Shown: positions 18,237-28,480, counted from the first letter of the stretch. The stretch is DNA of 64,000 nucleotides from Chromatiales bacterium (ex Bugula neritina AB1) (GCA_001730015.1 MDLA01000087.1:10270-74269), one strand, 5' to 3'. The notes: generated by a model from the sequence alone, not told the origin. A program made the numbers and translations.

Positions 18237-18316
18237 TCATTCTAAATAACTACATGTGGTCGGTGAAAAATTGCGTGTCCTGAGGGGCCACAGTAGTGTT
18301 AATTTATAGATGGGCA
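18237..18316. repeat. Truncated third copy of the dispersed palindrome-ended repeat
   Basis: About 80 bp matching the right half of the units at 584-737 and 746-902. It shares TCATTCTAAATAACTACATG, TGTGGTCGGTGAAA and TGCGTGTCCTGAGG, and ends GATGGGCA. The left half is missing and it begins about a dozen bases after the stop of the HisD-family gene. Confidence 0.8.
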
Positions 18317-18383
18317 CTCACTATAGTCAGTTGTTTCACACATAGACAAGTAAGCCAGCGGGCACTGCTCCGGTGCCTGCTCG

Positions 18384-20102
18384 CTATTCACCAGCGGGCA
18401 CCGGGTACCAGTAGCTTGCTTCCGGTTGCCTGCGTTTGATCAGCAAAAAGTTGTTGGCAAAAGCTCTATAGCTGGCGCTCCATTGTCCATCCGGCCAGCG
18501 AACCCGCACCGTAGCGCGCTCTGCAACGCCGAGCCCTATATGTATAAAGCCGGAGGCACCTGAGGCGTGGCCGCCACCGACCTCAATGGTTCGAGTGCGC
18601 GTGGTGTTGCCGGACTTTACATTGATCGTGGCGCCAATCGCATTGCGGTTGATGCTGTCTTGCTGCAATTCTATTTGCAGCCAGTTGCCCGATGGTCGGG
18701 TACGGTCCAGGTAGCGTGCACCCCGATTGCGGAACAAGCTGATATTGGAGCTGCGATTGACCACCACTATATCCAGCTGGCCATCGTGATTGAGGTCTGC
18801 AACAGCCCCCCCTCTGCCGCGAGTTGGCAAAGCGATGCCGGAGACATCGCCCGCTTCATGAAAGCCGCCGCTATGTTTGCCGAGCAGCAGGTTATCCGGA
18901 TCGGTACTGGCGAAATCAGGCATCTGTTCCACATTGCCTTTGGTAATAAATAAATCCAGCAGACCGTCGTTGTTGAGGTCGTCGAATTCTGCATGCCAGC
19001 CGGTAGAGGGTTTTAGATCGTCGCCGGTATAGGGGCGGTGTGCGGTTGCGCCGTTTTCATAGGCCATATCACGATACTGTGGCCAGCCGGACTCTTCGAA
19101 TGCATCGAACTCCAGATGTTGCAGTTTGGTGTCGCCCATTGAGGTCAGTGCGTATTCGGGATAACCATCTGCGTTGAGATCGGCACTGGCTATTCCCATG
19201 CCCCAGATAACCAGTTTTTTCCAGCCTTCATTGCGTGTATAGAGTCGGGGTTGAGCGCCCTCGTTGAAATGCCAGAGCTGCTCTTCACCACCGCGATGAT
19301 ACTGTCGATCATTGGTTACTCGCAGCGATGCCCTGCCTGAGCGATTCCAATCGGTAAAGAGCATTGAGAGCGTGCAATAACCGGGTGAGAGCGATAGAGA
19401 ATCGGGATAAATAGCGTTGCTTTTATTGCCGCGAACCGGGCGATATAGCTGGTGATCTGCACAGGTTCCCCAGGGCGAGCCCGGTGCTCGTCGATTGACG
19501 TAGTTGCCGAACACCAGCGTCGGGTAGGGCAGGCCGGGTTCAAATGTGGCACTGAAAGCGGTGGTCCATTGGTTTTGCGCTGCTGGCAGCTTTAGTTCTT
19601 CGCTGGCGTGATCGAATTTACAGTCGCCGAGGCCGCGCAGCAGCCGGTTGCGCCCGACACGCAATAGCGCCAGATCCATTAGGCCATCGTTATCTATATC
19701 GAGCGGATAAGCACCGGTAACGGATTTTTGCACTGCGTTTGAATACCCCGGATTCTCTGTGAACTTCAGCTCACCACCGGTGTCACTTTGATTAATATAG
19801 AGTTTAGCCGGGCTCTCACCACCGGCGAAAAAAAGATCCGGTTTGCGATCACCGTTGCAGTCCAGTACCGCTACACCACCACCGACAAAGTACTCCCACG
19901 GCCCGTCGTAGGAGTGGATAATTCCAGCTTCAAGTGCTTGCTCGGTGAATACAGGTATATCTCCGCTAAACGGAGTAGTGCCAGCCGCATTGCTGTTGCA
20001 GCACGTTATTATTGCGGCAAAAACCACCGTGAATTTTTGCACATGTGCTGGAAAATTCTGCGTCAAAGGGGATGTTTGTCGACGGTGGTACTGTCTGCTC
20101 AT
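18384..20102 (-). CDS. Exported FG-GAP/VCBS repeat protein with C-terminal ASPIC/UnbV domain (CRTAC1-like)
   Basis: A 572-aa secreted protein. After a signal-like stretch (FTVVFAAIITCCNSNAAG), several FG-GAP-type calcium loops follow: DCNGDRKPDL, DIDNDGLMDL, DLNADGYPEY, DLNNDGLLDL and DLNHDGQLDI. These form a beta-propeller. The C-terminal domain (about residues 470-560; EVGGGHASGASGFIHIGLG then VRVRWPDG) is ASPIC/UnbV. The start ATG overlaps the stop of the di-haem cytochrome gene by four bases. CRTAC1-like proteins are often paired with redox proteins; the ligand is unknown. Confidence 0.85.
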   Translation of the reverse strand: MSRQYHRRQTSPLTQNFPAHVQKFTVVFAAIITCCNSNAAGTTPFSGDIPVFTEQALEAGIIHSYDGPWEYFVGGGVAVLDCNGDRKPDLFFAGGESPAKLYINQSDTGGELKFTENPGYSNAVQKSVTGAYPLDIDNDGLMDLALLRVGRNRLLRGLGDCKFDHASEELKLPAAQNQWTTAFSATFEPGLPYPTLVFGNYVNRRAPGSPWGTCADHQLYRPVRGNKSNAIYPDSLSLSPGYCTLSMLFTDWNRSGRASLRVTNDRQYHRGGEEQLWHFNEGAQPRLYTRNEGWKKLVIWGMGIASADLNADGYPEYALTSMGDTKLQHLEFDAFEESGWPQYRDMAYENGATAHRPYTGDDLKPSTGWHAEFDDLNNDGLLDLFITKGNVEQMPDFASTDPDNLLLGKHSGGFHEAGDVSGIALPTRGRGGAVADLNHDGQLDIVVVNRSSNISLFRNRGARYLDRTRPSGNWLQIELQQDSINRNAIGATINVKSGNTTRTRTIEVGGGHASGASGFIHIGLGVAERATVRVRWPDGQWSASYRAFANNFLLIKRRQPEASYWYPVPAGE

Positions 20103-21694
20103 TGGCGTACCGCTTTCTGATCAGTCACATTGTGCGGCTGCGTGACTGGCTTGGTATCGTCCAGTGTGAGCGTTGCCAGAAACGCCAGAAGTTGCTGTTG
20201 CTCAGATTCTGGTAGTTCTATATACCGGTCTCTGGCCGGGCGTGCTGTACCTCCATGCGCACGGATTACTTCGTCAATTGTAGACAAATCACCACGGTGG
20301 CCGTAAGGGGCAGTTGAGGCAATGCCCCAGAGTTCAGCGGTCATAAATACATCGCGCTCAACGAAGCGCTGTGACAATAGCTCATTGCCTAGTGTTGCAA
20401 CTTCCTGATCAGCAATTTTATGCCGCTTGAGATCACCGAACAGTGGAACCAGAATATGCCCGTCACTGTTGCGCGGGAGAGACTGTGCCCACTGAAGTTG
20501 TGCAAGGTTATAACTGATAGCGTAGTTATCATCATCTTGTCGCCGGGTGCCCGCAGCGTCGTAAGGCCCGGGATCACTGAAAACAGCCGACTTAAGCGGC
20601 AGTGCCGGTCGATGGCATTGCGCGCAGCCGATAGAATTGAAGCGCACGTTGCCGGCAGCTGCGGCAGACTGCCATTGTTCATTTTCCGGTTGCAGCTGAA
20701 GCGGTGAGCGCAACGTGGCCTGCCAGGCAACAAGCGCACTGACATCGCCGTCTGTAATTTCGTTATTAATACCGTCTTCATCGAAGTCTATTGCGCCTGT
20801 CCACCGCGCACCATAGCGCTCGGTGGCCAGCATGCCATGATGATGGTTCAGGGCGTTGATTGTGAATTGCCGCAGTGACGTAATTACGCCTTTCTGGCTG
20901 AATGGCCGAATAACCAGATCGGGGTCGATACCTTCTATATCGCTGTGATCGACATGGCCGTCCGGATACGCGTGAAGCAGGCCGAACAGCACCCCTTTGC
21001 TCGAAAGCTCAGCTGTGTTTTTTACACCGCTTTTACGCGCGCTTGCCAGAGCCTGGCGACGCTGTAGCTGCAAATCGGCAGTCATCTCGCGTGCCAGCAG
21101 TTCTATAAGACCGGCACCGAATAGATGGTTAGTATTGCGCTCGTTCGAAAACTGCGGATCGGTGTTGTCGAAATCGGTATTCTGGAAGCCTTCAGAGACA
21201 AACACATTGACGGAGAAATCACCAGCGCCACCTACCACCGGACTGTTGTGGCAACTGGAACAGGCGTTCGCATCCAGCCCTGCGGTACGGGAAAACTGAT
21301 GACGAGCGGGTCGCTTGCGTTTGGTTGGTATTATCGCCTGTGTGGACATCGGTCTGCCGACGCCGTCGTCCCGGGTAAAGCGCGCACTGAACAATGATTC
21401 GCCAGCGCTTATCAATGGTGCCAGTTGTTCTGTGGTGAGTAATCCCGAAAAGGCTTTCTGCTCGACATGTTCCGCAATACCGCGAGCACTCCACGGATAG
21501 GCTGTAGGTTGCCCGCTTGTTTCTGCCGCGCGCAACTGCGAGGAGCCAGCGCAGGTGAGTCCAGCGCAGGTTAGCAATACAAACAGAAAAAAAAGCGTTA
21601 ATCTGAAGGTGCTAATGGCGGGCGCAACAGAGGCGGTAGTGAACATGCTGAAGTCGCTCTGGCAATTATTATAGAAAGCAGAATAGCTCAGCAT
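20099..21694 (-). CDS. Di-haem cytochrome c, thiol oxidoreductase / peroxidase-like (DUF1111 type)
   Basis: An exported c-type cytochrome (531 aa) with two haem motifs, CSSCH at residues 145-149 and CAQCH near residue 352. The C-terminal AELWGIASTAPYGHRG with the following STIDEVIRAHGG is typical of di-haem peroxidase-like oxidoreductases. The hydrophobic signal is RLTLFFLFVLLTCAG. The ATG at 21694 overlaps the stop of the ROK gene (ATGCTGA) and suggests coupling; a start at 21646 would give a more standard signal peptide. It shares an operon with the FG-GAP/ASPIC protein, and the electron donor and substrate are unknown. Confidence 0.85.
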   Translation of the reverse strand: MLSYSAFYNNCQSDFSMFTTASVAPAISTFRLTLFFLFVLLTCAGLTCAGSSQLRAAETSGQPTAYPWSARGIAEHVEQKAFSGLLTTEQLAPLISAGESLFSARFTRDDGVGRPMSTQAIIPTKRKRPARHQFSRTAGLDANACSSCHNSPVVGGAGDFSVNVFVSEGFQNTDFDNTDPQFSNERNTNHLFGAGLIELLAREMTADLQLQRRQALASARKSGVKNTAELSSKGVLFGLLHAYPDGHVDHSDIEGIDPDLVIRPFSQKGVITSLRQFTINALNHHHGMLATERYGARWTGAIDFDEDGINNEITDGDVSALVAWQATLRSPLQLQPENEQWQSAAAAGNVRFNSIGCAQCHRPALPLKSAVFSDPGPYDAAGTRRQDDDNYAISYNLAQLQWAQSLPRNSDGHILVPLFGDLKRHKIADQEVATLGNELLSQRFVERDVFMTAELWGIASTAPYGHRGDLSTIDEVIRAHGGTARPARDRYIELPESEQQQLLAFLATLTLDDTKPVTQPHNVTDQKAVRQ

Positions 21695-22983
21695 AATCTT
21701 TCACCAAAGCCGAATATTTCCTGATCAATATAAGATAACGCCTGCAAAGAAGCGCCGGTTCGAATCAGGCTGCCTTCGCTTTTTTCGTTATAGACTGACA
21801 CATAGCTACTGCTGTCCCCCGTGCCGTAGTGACGCGAATTTCTGGTCAGTGATTCTTCCATGAGTGTAAATGCCAGTGCGGTAGTGCCGACCAGCACGGT
21901 GGGGAAAGGATCAAAGATAGCAAATAGATTAGTCAGCCCTTGTCCGATGGCGGCTCCCGCCTCGGCAAAAGCCTCTCGTTCGGGACCCGGTGATCGCTTT
22001 GCAGTCTCAATTAACCCGGTGAACTCTTCTTCTGAAATAATATCTGCCGGAATAGTATCGCTCGGTAGATTTTTGGCCTTGCGCCAGATGGCATAGTCCG
22101 ATGCGTAGGCTTCGATGCAGCCGTATCGACCACAGCGGCAAAGCGCGCCGTCTGCTTTGTAAAGCATATGGCCGAATTCGGTGCCGGAGGAGTGTGATCC
22201 GGTGAGAATTGAACCCTGATGAAAAAAACCCAGCCCGATACCGTAAGACAACAAAATAGTTGCAAAATTATTCGCTGAGTCAGGTGGAGTTGTGAACGAT
22301 GATTGAGCTTGACCCGGTTGCTGCTGGCGCTCCTGGTACAGAGCTCTTGCAATCATGTTGCAATCATTGGATACGGTAACACCAACGCTATAGCGCGATC
22401 GCAGCTCACGACTTAAATCAAAGTTGCGTACCGCCGTAATGGGCGACCACAGCAGCGCGCTGCTGTCGTGAGTGACGGTACCCTGGCAGACCAGCGCAAT
22501 ATGCTTCAGCGCCGATCGATAGTGTTTATCTGCGGCCAGTGTGGCGTCTATGGCGGCAAACAGACTTTGCTTCAGAGTTTCCGCTGAAAGCGTGGCGGTA
22601 ACCAGCGGGGTGTCAGCCCGGTGCAAGCGGTTGCCGGCGTAGTCGTACAGGGTGATCCCCACCTGATTGAGCAGGAACGTCACCACTGCCGTTGATGCAG
22701 CACCGGGATTCAATTCAAGAATCACCTGAGGGCGACCTCGACGTGTGTGGAAGTTGCTGGTCGGCGAGGGGGTTGAGGTGGAATCGACTTGTCTGATTAC
22801 GCCATCGTCGATGAGCTCTGCGGTGACCAGCGTAACGGTTGCGCCGCTTAAACCGGTAATTTCAGCAATGCTGGTGCGAGACAGCATCCCGTTACCACGC
22901 AGGCAGGTAAGTATGCGGCTTCGATTGGCCAGACGCAGTTCATCAGATTTAGTAATAGTTGCCATAGAAAAATAACTTGACAC
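21688..22983 (-). CDS. ROK-family transcriptional regulator (XylR/NagC type)
   Basis: A 431-aa regulator with an N-terminal winged helix-turn-helix (LSRTSIAEITGLSGATVTLV, residues about 34-53) and a C-terminal ROK sugar-kinase-like domain. The zinc motif CRCGRYGCIEAY is intact. It diverges from xylF across 181 bp and so is the natural xylose-responsive regulator of the xylFHG-xylA genes. It also heads a coupled run with the di-haem cytochrome and ASPIC genes. The start is GTG at 22983 or ATG at 22965; neither has a strong ribosome site. Confidence 0.88.
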   Translation of the reverse strand: MSSYFSMATITKSDELRLANRSRILTCLRGNGMLSRTSIAEITGLSGATVTLVTAELIDDGVIRQVDSTSTPSPTSNFHTRRGRPQVILELNPGAASTAVVTFLLNQVGITLYDYAGNRLHRADTPLVTATLSAETLKQSLFAAIDATLAADKHYRSALKHIALVCQGTVTHDSSALLWSPITAVRNFDLSRELRSRYSVGVTVSNDCNMIARALYQERQQQPGQAQSSFTTPPDSANNFATILLSYGIGLGFFHQGSILTGSHSSGTEFGHMLYKADGALCRCGRYGCIEAYASDYAIWRKAKNLPSDTIPADIISEEEFTGLIETAKRSPGPEREAFAEAGAAIGQGLTNLFAIFDPFPTVLVGTTALAFTLMEESLTRNSRHYGTGDSSSYVSVYNEKSEGSLIRTGASLQALSYIDQEIFGFGERLC

Positions 22984-23164
22984 ATCTTGACGAAAGAATC
23001 ACTATTTTTTTCGAGCCTAAAAATTAATTGGTGCATTTGCGCTGTCATACTGGCAGAATTGCTCTGTGTCTGGCTTTTCAACGAATCGGCAACACCTGCG
23101 CTGATCGAAACACTGGTTCACTGCAAATTACAACATACGTATTTTAAACCGAGGAATTTCACGA

Positions 23165-24202
23165 ATGAAAAGAACTCTGATGGCATTGGCAACAACAGCG
23201 TTTGTTGCAACTCTGGCCGGTCCGGTTATGGCGAAAGACAAAATAGTCGGCGTCTCCTGGAAGGTGTTTCAGGAAGAGCGCTGGAAGCGCGATGAAGCGG
23301 TTATCAAGGAAATTGTTGAAGCCAATGGCGACAAATATATTTCTGCCGACGCACAGGGTTCTGCTGCCAAGCAGCTGACTGACGTCGAGTCACTGATCGC
23401 CCAGGGTGCGGACGTACTTATGATTGTCCCGTTTGACTCCGAAGCGATTCTGCCAGCGGTCGAGCAGGCATCCGCCGAAGGTATCCCGATGATCGCCTAT
23501 GATGTACAGATCGAGCATCCGGATTCGCTCTATATCACTTTCGACAACGTTGGCGTAGGCCGAATGATGGCGCAAACCATGTTGGACAGTGGTCAGACTG
23601 AAGGCAACTTTGCATTCATCAAAGGTGATCAGGGTGATCCGAACGCCACATTCCTGTTTGAAGGTATTATGGAAATTCTCCAGCCGAATATAGATGCCGG
23701 CAAGATCAAAAACGTCTGTGAAACCTTCACCGATGGCTGGAAGCCTGAAAATGCCCAGAAAAATATGGAGCAATGCCTGACTTCACAGAACAACAACATC
23801 GATGCCGTGATCTCTGAAAACGATGGTATGGCAGGTGGTGTAGTAGCGGCTCTGGAAGCGCAAGGCATGGCGGGCAATGTACCGGTTACGGGTCAGGACG
23901 GCGATCTCGCTGCGATTAACCGCGTAGCACGTGGAACTCAGCTGGTTTCTGTATGGAAAGACTCTCGTGCACTGGGTAAAGTCGCCGCTGAAGCCGCGCT
24001 GATGCTGGCTGATGGCAAGTCAATGACTGACGTACCGAATACAGCGCCTTTCTCTGGCGGTAAGCGTGGTGTAGAAGTAGTTTCTATTCTGCTGCCGCCT
24101 ACGCCAATCACAACCAGCAATGTCGGTGCAGTCATCGATGCTGGCTGGATCGACAAAGCAAAAGCCTGTGAAGGTGCAATGGACGGTGTCAACGGCTGCT
24201 GA
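23165..24202 (+). CDS. xylF: Xylose ABC transporter periplasmic binding protein
   Basis: Exported sugar-binding protein of 345 aa. The signal peptide MKRTLMALATTAFVATLA is cleaved near VMAKD. The mature protein begins IVGVSWKVFQEERWKRDE and has the XylF layout (IAQGADVLMIVPFDSEA, AVISENDGMAGG, VTGQDGDLAAINR). It is the first gene of xylF-H-G-A, read away from the ROK regulator, and a hairpin follows it. It captures D-xylose or a related pentose in the periplasm. Confidence 0.9.
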   Translation: MKRTLMALATTAFVATLAGPVMAKDKIVGVSWKVFQEERWKRDEAVIKEIVEANGDKYISADAQGSAAKQLTDVESLIAQGADVLMIVPFDSEAILPAVEQASAEGIPMIAYDVQIEHPDSLYITFDNVGVGRMMAQTMLDSGQTEGNFAFIKGDQGDPNATFLFEGIMEILQPNIDAGKIKNVCETFTDGWKPENAQKNMEQCLTSQNNNIDAVISENDGMAGGVVAALEAQGMAGNVPVTGQDGDLAAINRVARGTQLVSVWKDSRALGKVAAEAALMLADGKSMTDVPNTAPFSGGKRGVEVVSILLPPTPITTSNVGAVIDAGWIDKAKACEGAMDGVNGC

Positions 24203-24311
24203 TCTGTCGCGTTGGTTCTATACCGGTAAAAGACTTTTTTTGTCGGTAAAATCAGGGCTATGTCGCAATGCATAGCTCTGGCAGATTGATAAATACCCTG
24301 TCAGCAGTAAC

Positions 24312-24341
24312 ACCGGTCACAGCGTATTGGCTGTGGCCGGT
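24312..24341 (+). promoter_or_regulatory. Hairpin between xylF and xylH
   Basis: ACCGGTCACAGC (24312-24323) pairs with GCTGTGGCCGGT (24330-24341), 12 bp with one G-U pair and a 6-base loop. No U-run follows. This position commonly carries a structure that keeps binding-protein message in excess over permease and ATPase message. Confidence 0.55.
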
Positions 24342-24450
24342 TTATCACCTTGCGAGAGTGAATTTACCGGTTCTATAATCTCTCGGTCGAATGTCATCGA
24401 AGCGGCATCACTTAAGTGTAATGCCACCAAAATACGGGAGCATACACAGC

Positions 24451-25752
24451 GTGTCTGAGCAGAAGGACTACAAAGAAAGCGCATTAGTTCGCTTCCTTCG
24501 TGCAACCGAAGTCGACACCCGCTTGCTCGGCATGATCGGCGCACTCATGCTGATCTGGATCGGGTTTCATTTATATGGTCATTTTGTCAATGGCTACGGT
24601 GCCTTTTTAACCCCGCGAAATCTGTGGAATCTCTCTGTGCAGACTTCGTCAATCGCGGTGATGGCGACCGGCATGGTGCTGGTTATTGTAACTCGGCATA
24701 TAGATCTTTCAGTTGGCTCCCTGCTTGGTTTCACCGCCATGATTATGGGCGTAATGCAAGTGTGGGTTCTGCCGAAATTCCTGGGGCTGGGTCACCCGAT
24801 GATCTGGGTAATAACCGTGATTGTCGGCATCGCTTTCGGTACCCTGGTCGGTGCCTTCCAGGGATTTTTGATTGCCTATCTCAATATTCCCGCATTTATC
24901 GTAACACTGGGCGGCCTGCTGATCTGGCGCGGCGCGTCGTATCTGGTTGCACGTGGAGAAACGATTGCACCCGTAGATCAAACATTTTCGTTAATCGGGG
25001 GCGGCCCGTATGGAACAATAGGGGCTACCGGTTCCTGGATTCTCGGTGTCCTGGTGTGTCTGGGAATTATTTTATTGTTGCTGAGCGGCAGACGGCAACG
25101 AGTGCGCTTTGGTTTTCCAACCCGGCCGCTGTGGGCGGAAGGCCTTATTGGCGGTGTCGGGTGTGCTGTGGTAATTGGCGCGGTGATGGTAATGAATGCC
25201 TACCCCTGGCCCAAAGGAATTATCAAACGTTATGCCGCGGCCAACAATATAGAAATTCCGGAAGGCGGCATATTTATTTCGCACGGGTTCGCGATCCCGA
25301 TCCTGGTTGCCATTGCGGTCGGTATCGCAATGACTTTCCTCGCAACCCGCACGCGCTTTGGTCGCTATGTATTTGCCATTGGCGGAAACCCTGAAGCGGC
25401 AGAGCTTGCCGGTATTAATACAAAAAAAATGACCATGCTCATTTTTGCTCTGATGGGCGCGCTAACAGGCGTGGCCGCGGTCATTGCCAGTGCCCGACTG
25501 AAATCGGCCACACTGGCGCTCGGTCAGTTCGACGAACTCTATGTGATCGCCGCGGCAGTGATAGGCGGAACCTCTTTTGCCGGCGGAATCGGTACAATCT
25601 ACGGTGCAATTCTGGGGGCGCTGGTCATGCAGTCGCTGCAGTCCGGAATGGTACTGATCGGTTTCGATGCGGCAATACAGCAGATGGTTGTGGGCGGGGT
25701 GCTGGTTATGGCCGTATATCTCGATAATTTATATCGCCGGAATTCAGCGTAA
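24451..25752 (+). CDS. xylH: Xylose ABC transporter permease
   Basis: Inner-membrane permease of the ribose/xylose branch (about 433 aa), longer than RbsC-type permeases, as is usual for XylH. About ten or more hydrophobic segments are visible, with family motifs SVGSLLGFTAMIMG, FIVTLGGLLIWRG, GNPEAAELAGIN and AAAVIGGTSFAGGIGT. I chose GTG at 24451 (VSEQKDYKES) because GGGAG lies about 10 bases upstream; in-frame ATGs at 24391 and 24421 are alternatives. The ATPase gene follows after 15 bp. Confidence 0.9.
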   Translation: MSEQKDYKESALVRFLRATEVDTRLLGMIGALMLIWIGFHLYGHFVNGYGAFLTPRNLWNLSVQTSSIAVMATGMVLVIVTRHIDLSVGSLLGFTAMIMGVMQVWVLPKFLGLGHPMIWVITVIVGIAFGTLVGAFQGFLIAYLNIPAFIVTLGGLLIWRGASYLVARGETIAPVDQTFSLIGGGPYGTIGATGSWILGVLVCLGIILLLLSGRRQRVRFGFPTRPLWAEGLIGGVGCAVVIGAVMVMNAYPWPKGIIKRYAAANNIEIPEGGIFISHGFAIPILVAIAVGIAMTFLATRTRFGRYVFAIGGNPEAAELAGINTKKMTMLIFALMGALTGVAAVIASARLKSATLALGQFDELYVIAAAVIGGTSFAGGIGTIYGAILGALVMQSLQSGMVLIGFDAAIQQMVVGGVLVMAVYLDNLYRRNSA

Positions 25753-25767
25753 CGGAGCTAGAAGACT

Positions 25768-26592
25768 ATGGCTACTACAGATGCTGCAACGTCGGCCAAT
25801 GCAGATAAAACACGGGCAGATAAAACACCTTTAGTACAGCTTGAGGAAATCTCAATCTCGTTTGGCGGGATTCATGCGGTTGACAAAGCCTCCTGCGAAT
25901 TGCATCAGGGGGAGGTGGTTGGTCTGCTCGGGCACAATGGTGCCGGTAAATCCACGTTAATAAAAATACTCTCCGGCGCCTATACCCGTGACAGCGGCAG
26001 AATATTTGTCGATGGAAAAGAGGCAACCATTACCAATCCGCGCCATGCAAAAGACTATGGTATCGAAACAATCTATCAGACACTGGCGCTGGCAGATAAT
26101 GTCGATGCAGCAGCTAATCTATACCTGGGGCGTGAATTATTAACCCGTTGGGGTACGCTGGACGATGCTGCCATGGAATCGGAAACCCGCAAGGTCATGA
26201 ACCGCCTCAATCCGAATTTCACCCGCTTTAAAGATCCGGTCAAGCAGTTGTCAGGCGGACAGCGGCAATCCGTTGCGATCGCCAGAGCCATTCACTTCAA
26301 TGCCCGTATCCTGATTATGGATGAACCAACAGCAGCACTTGGTCCCGCTGAGACCGAGCAGGTCGGGCAATTGATTCATCAGTTGAAGAATGATGGAATC
26401 GGTATTTTTCTGATCAGCCACGATATACACGACGTCTTCGATCTGGCGGACCGCGTCGTTGTTATGAAGAACGGCACGGTGGTCGGTGAAGCCCGTACTA
26501 CAGATGTGACAAAAGATGAAGTATTAGGCATGATCATTCTTGGTAAATGCCCGCCTGGCGCGACACCGGGGCCCGGCGCGTCGGCAGATTAG
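25768..26592 (+). CDS. xylG: Xylose ABC transporter ATP-binding protein, single-domain
   Basis: The importer's ATPase. Walker A is GHNGAGKST near residue 55, the signature [14 protein letters not shown] near residue 159, Walker [12 protein letters not shown] near residue 180 and switch histidine in LISHDIHD. At 274 aa it has only one nucleotide-binding domain, whereas E. coli XylG has two fused domains; single-domain forms occur in other bacteria. The last residues are Gly/Pro/Ala-rich. It sits between xylH and xylA. Confidence 0.88.
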   Translation: MATTDAATSANADKTRADKTPLVQLEEISISFGGIHAVDKASCELHQGEVVGLLGHNGAGKSTLIKILSGAYTRDSGRIFVDGKEATITNPRHAKDYGIETIYQTLALADNVDAAANLYLGRELLTRWGTLDDAAMESETRKVMNRLNPNFTRFKDPVKQLSGGQRQSVAIARAIHFNARILIMDEPTAALGPAETEQVGQLIHQLKNDGIGIFLISHDIHDVFDLADRVVVMKNGTVVGEARTTDVTKDEVLGMIILGKCPPGATPGPGASAD

Positions 26593-26844
26593 GCAGCTGT
26601 TTGAAAAACTAAACTGCTGCGGATGCGATCTATCGCTTAGGCACAGCGTTCGATAAAGTTGGATTTGAATAACTTTTTTCGTCGTAGTCGATCGCAATGT
26701 CTGACTCAAAGTCTTACATCCCGGGTACGCCCCCACTCCCGGACTGGTTCCGGGTTCGGGTCTGGATCATGGTGCGCAAGCCATGGAGTACCCTGTTGTA
26801 CGATGAACCCGCGTGACGGCTAAAGACAATATAGAGAGGATAAA

Positions 26845-28173
26845 ATGAGTACGGGATTTTTCGGTGACATTGATCGCATCCCCTACGAGGGGCCGGACAG
26901 CCAGAACCCGCTGGCCTTCCGCTACTACCAGCCCGATGAAATAGTCGCCGGCAAGCGCATGGAAGATCACCTTCGTTTTGCCGTTTGCTACTGGCACACA
27001 TTCACGTGGCCGGGCTCTGACCCTTTCGGTGGCCAGACTTTTGAACGCCCCTGGTTTGATGGCGGCGGCCATTCAAATGATCCCATGACAAATGCAAAAC
27101 TTAAGGCAGACGTGGCATTTGAAATGTTCAGTGCCCTCGGTGTGCCGTATTTCTGCTTTCACGATGCAGACGTACGACCTGAAGGGCGTAACTTTGCGGA
27201 AAATACGCAAAATCTAAATGAGATCGTCGACTACTTTGAGAAGAAAATGTCCGATACCGGTCTGAAACTGTTGTGGGGTACAGCTAACCTGTTTTCTCAT
27301 CGACGATTTATGGCCGGCGCTGCAACCAACCCCAACCCCGAGGTGTTTGCGTTTTCAGCAGCAACAGTTAAAACCTGCATCGATGCCACTCATCGGCTGG
27401 GTGGTGAAAACTACGTGCTCTGGGGAGGCCGCGAAGGCTATGAAACACTGCTCAATACCCGAATGGATAAAGAGCTGGATCAACTGGGCCGGTTTCTGAA
27501 TATGGTTGTTGAATACAAGCATAAAATCGGTTTTACCGGAACGATTCTGGTCGAGCCCAAGCCGCAGGAGCCCACCAAGCATCAGTATGATTACGACGTC
27601 GCGACCGTCTACGGATTCCTGAAACGGCACGGTCTGGAAAACGAAGTAAAAATGAATATAGAGCAGGGTCATGCGATTCTGGCCGGCCACACATTTGAAC
27701 ATGAACTGGCACTTGCCAATGCATTGGGAATTTTCGGTTCTATAGATATGAACCGCAATGACTATCAATCCGGCTGGGATACCGATCAGTTCCCGAATAA
27801 TGTGCCGGAGATGGCGCTCGCCTATTATCAGATTCTGCAGGCAGGCGGGTTTACCACCGGTGGCACCAATTTCGACGCCAAGCTGCGGCGCCAGTCGATA
27901 GATCCAGATGATCTGCTAATGGCTCATATAGGCGGTATGGATTGCTGTGCCAGAGGGCTGAAAGCCGCTGCCGCACTGATTGCAGATGGCACCGTTGACG
28001 GGTTTATAGAAGACAGATACAGCGGTTGGAATACTCCTGAGAATCAAGAGATTCTCGCTGGCAAGGTATCGCTTGACGAGCTGGCAGCGCGGGTAGAGCA
28101 GCAGGATATCAATCCGCAGCCCGTATCAGGGCGGCAGGAATACTTGGAAAATCAGATTAATCGATTTGTCTAG
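26845..28173 (+). CDS. xylA: Xylose isomerase
   Basis: Converts D-xylose to D-xylulose in the cytosol, with two divalent metal ions (442 aa, class II length). Characteristic motifs are [23 protein letters not shown] (catalytic His-Asp pair), [30 protein letters not shown] (metal ligand Glu), [14 protein letters not shown] and [12 protein letters not shown] ribosome site (GAGAGGAT) precedes the ATG. It follows xylFHG after about 250 bp. No xylulokinase gene is present in the window, so the next step must be encoded elsewhere. Confidence 0.95.
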   Translation: MSTGFFGDIDRIPYEGPDSQNPLAFRYYQPDEIVAGKRMEDHLRFAVCYWHTFTWPGSDPFGGQTFERPWFDGGGHSNDPMTNAKLKADVAFEMFSALGVPYFCFHDADVRPEGRNFAENTQNLNEIVDYFEKKMSDTGLKLLWGTANLFSHRRFMAGAATNPNPEVFAFSAATVKTCIDATHRLGGENYVLWGGREGYETLLNTRMDKELDQLGRFLNMVVEYKHKIGFTGTILVEPKPQEPTKHQYDYDVATVYGFLKRHGLENEVKMNIEQGHAILAGHTFEHELALANALGIFGSIDMNRNDYQSGWDTDQFPNNVPEMALAYYQILQAGGFTTGGTNFDAKLRRQSIDPDDLLMAHIGGMDCCARGLKAAAALIADGTVDGFIEDRYSGWNTPENQEILAGKVSLDELAARVEQQDINPQPVSGRQEYLENQINRFV

Positions 28174-28200
28174 TGGCCAGGTAACAGTTGGATTTTGGCT

Positions 28201-28480
28201 TTGAGGTAAAAACCAGATTGATGAAGCCTGCCGCATACCCCGTAGCGTGTGGTGAGTGGTGCGAACCGCACGATCAGAGCTCGGCGGACATTGGTGCGGT
28301 TCGTATTTGCCTCACCACACCCTACGGTCCTCGGGCGTTGAGGTAACAGGCAGGTTGATGGGCGCAGAGGCTACGGCATAGTTGGTAGCGTGTGGTGAGT
28401 GGTGCGAACCGCGCGATCAGAGCGCGGCAGACATTGGTGCGGTTCGTATTCGCCTCACCACACCCTACGGCACTCAGGCT
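28201..28480. repeat. Tandem duplication of a long hairpin unit downstream of xylA
   Basis: Two direct copies of about 138-142 bp (28201-28338 and 28339-28480), each beginning TTGAGGTAA. Within each is a hairpin of about 88 nt, at 28240-28327 and 28384-28470. The outer arms are CCGTAGCGTGTGGTGAG and CTCACCACACCCTACGG in the first copy (one mismatch in 17), and inner arms GCGAACCGCAC and GTGCGGTTCG also pair. Sequence differences inside the stem are partly compensated. It may act as a bidirectional terminator or be a mobile palindromic repeat. Confidence 0.8.

Noticed and set aside
24624-25394. 256-residue open frame on the + strand inside xylH
   Set aside because: Out-of-frame reading of a clear permease gene; its Arg/Cys-rich composition is that of a shadow.
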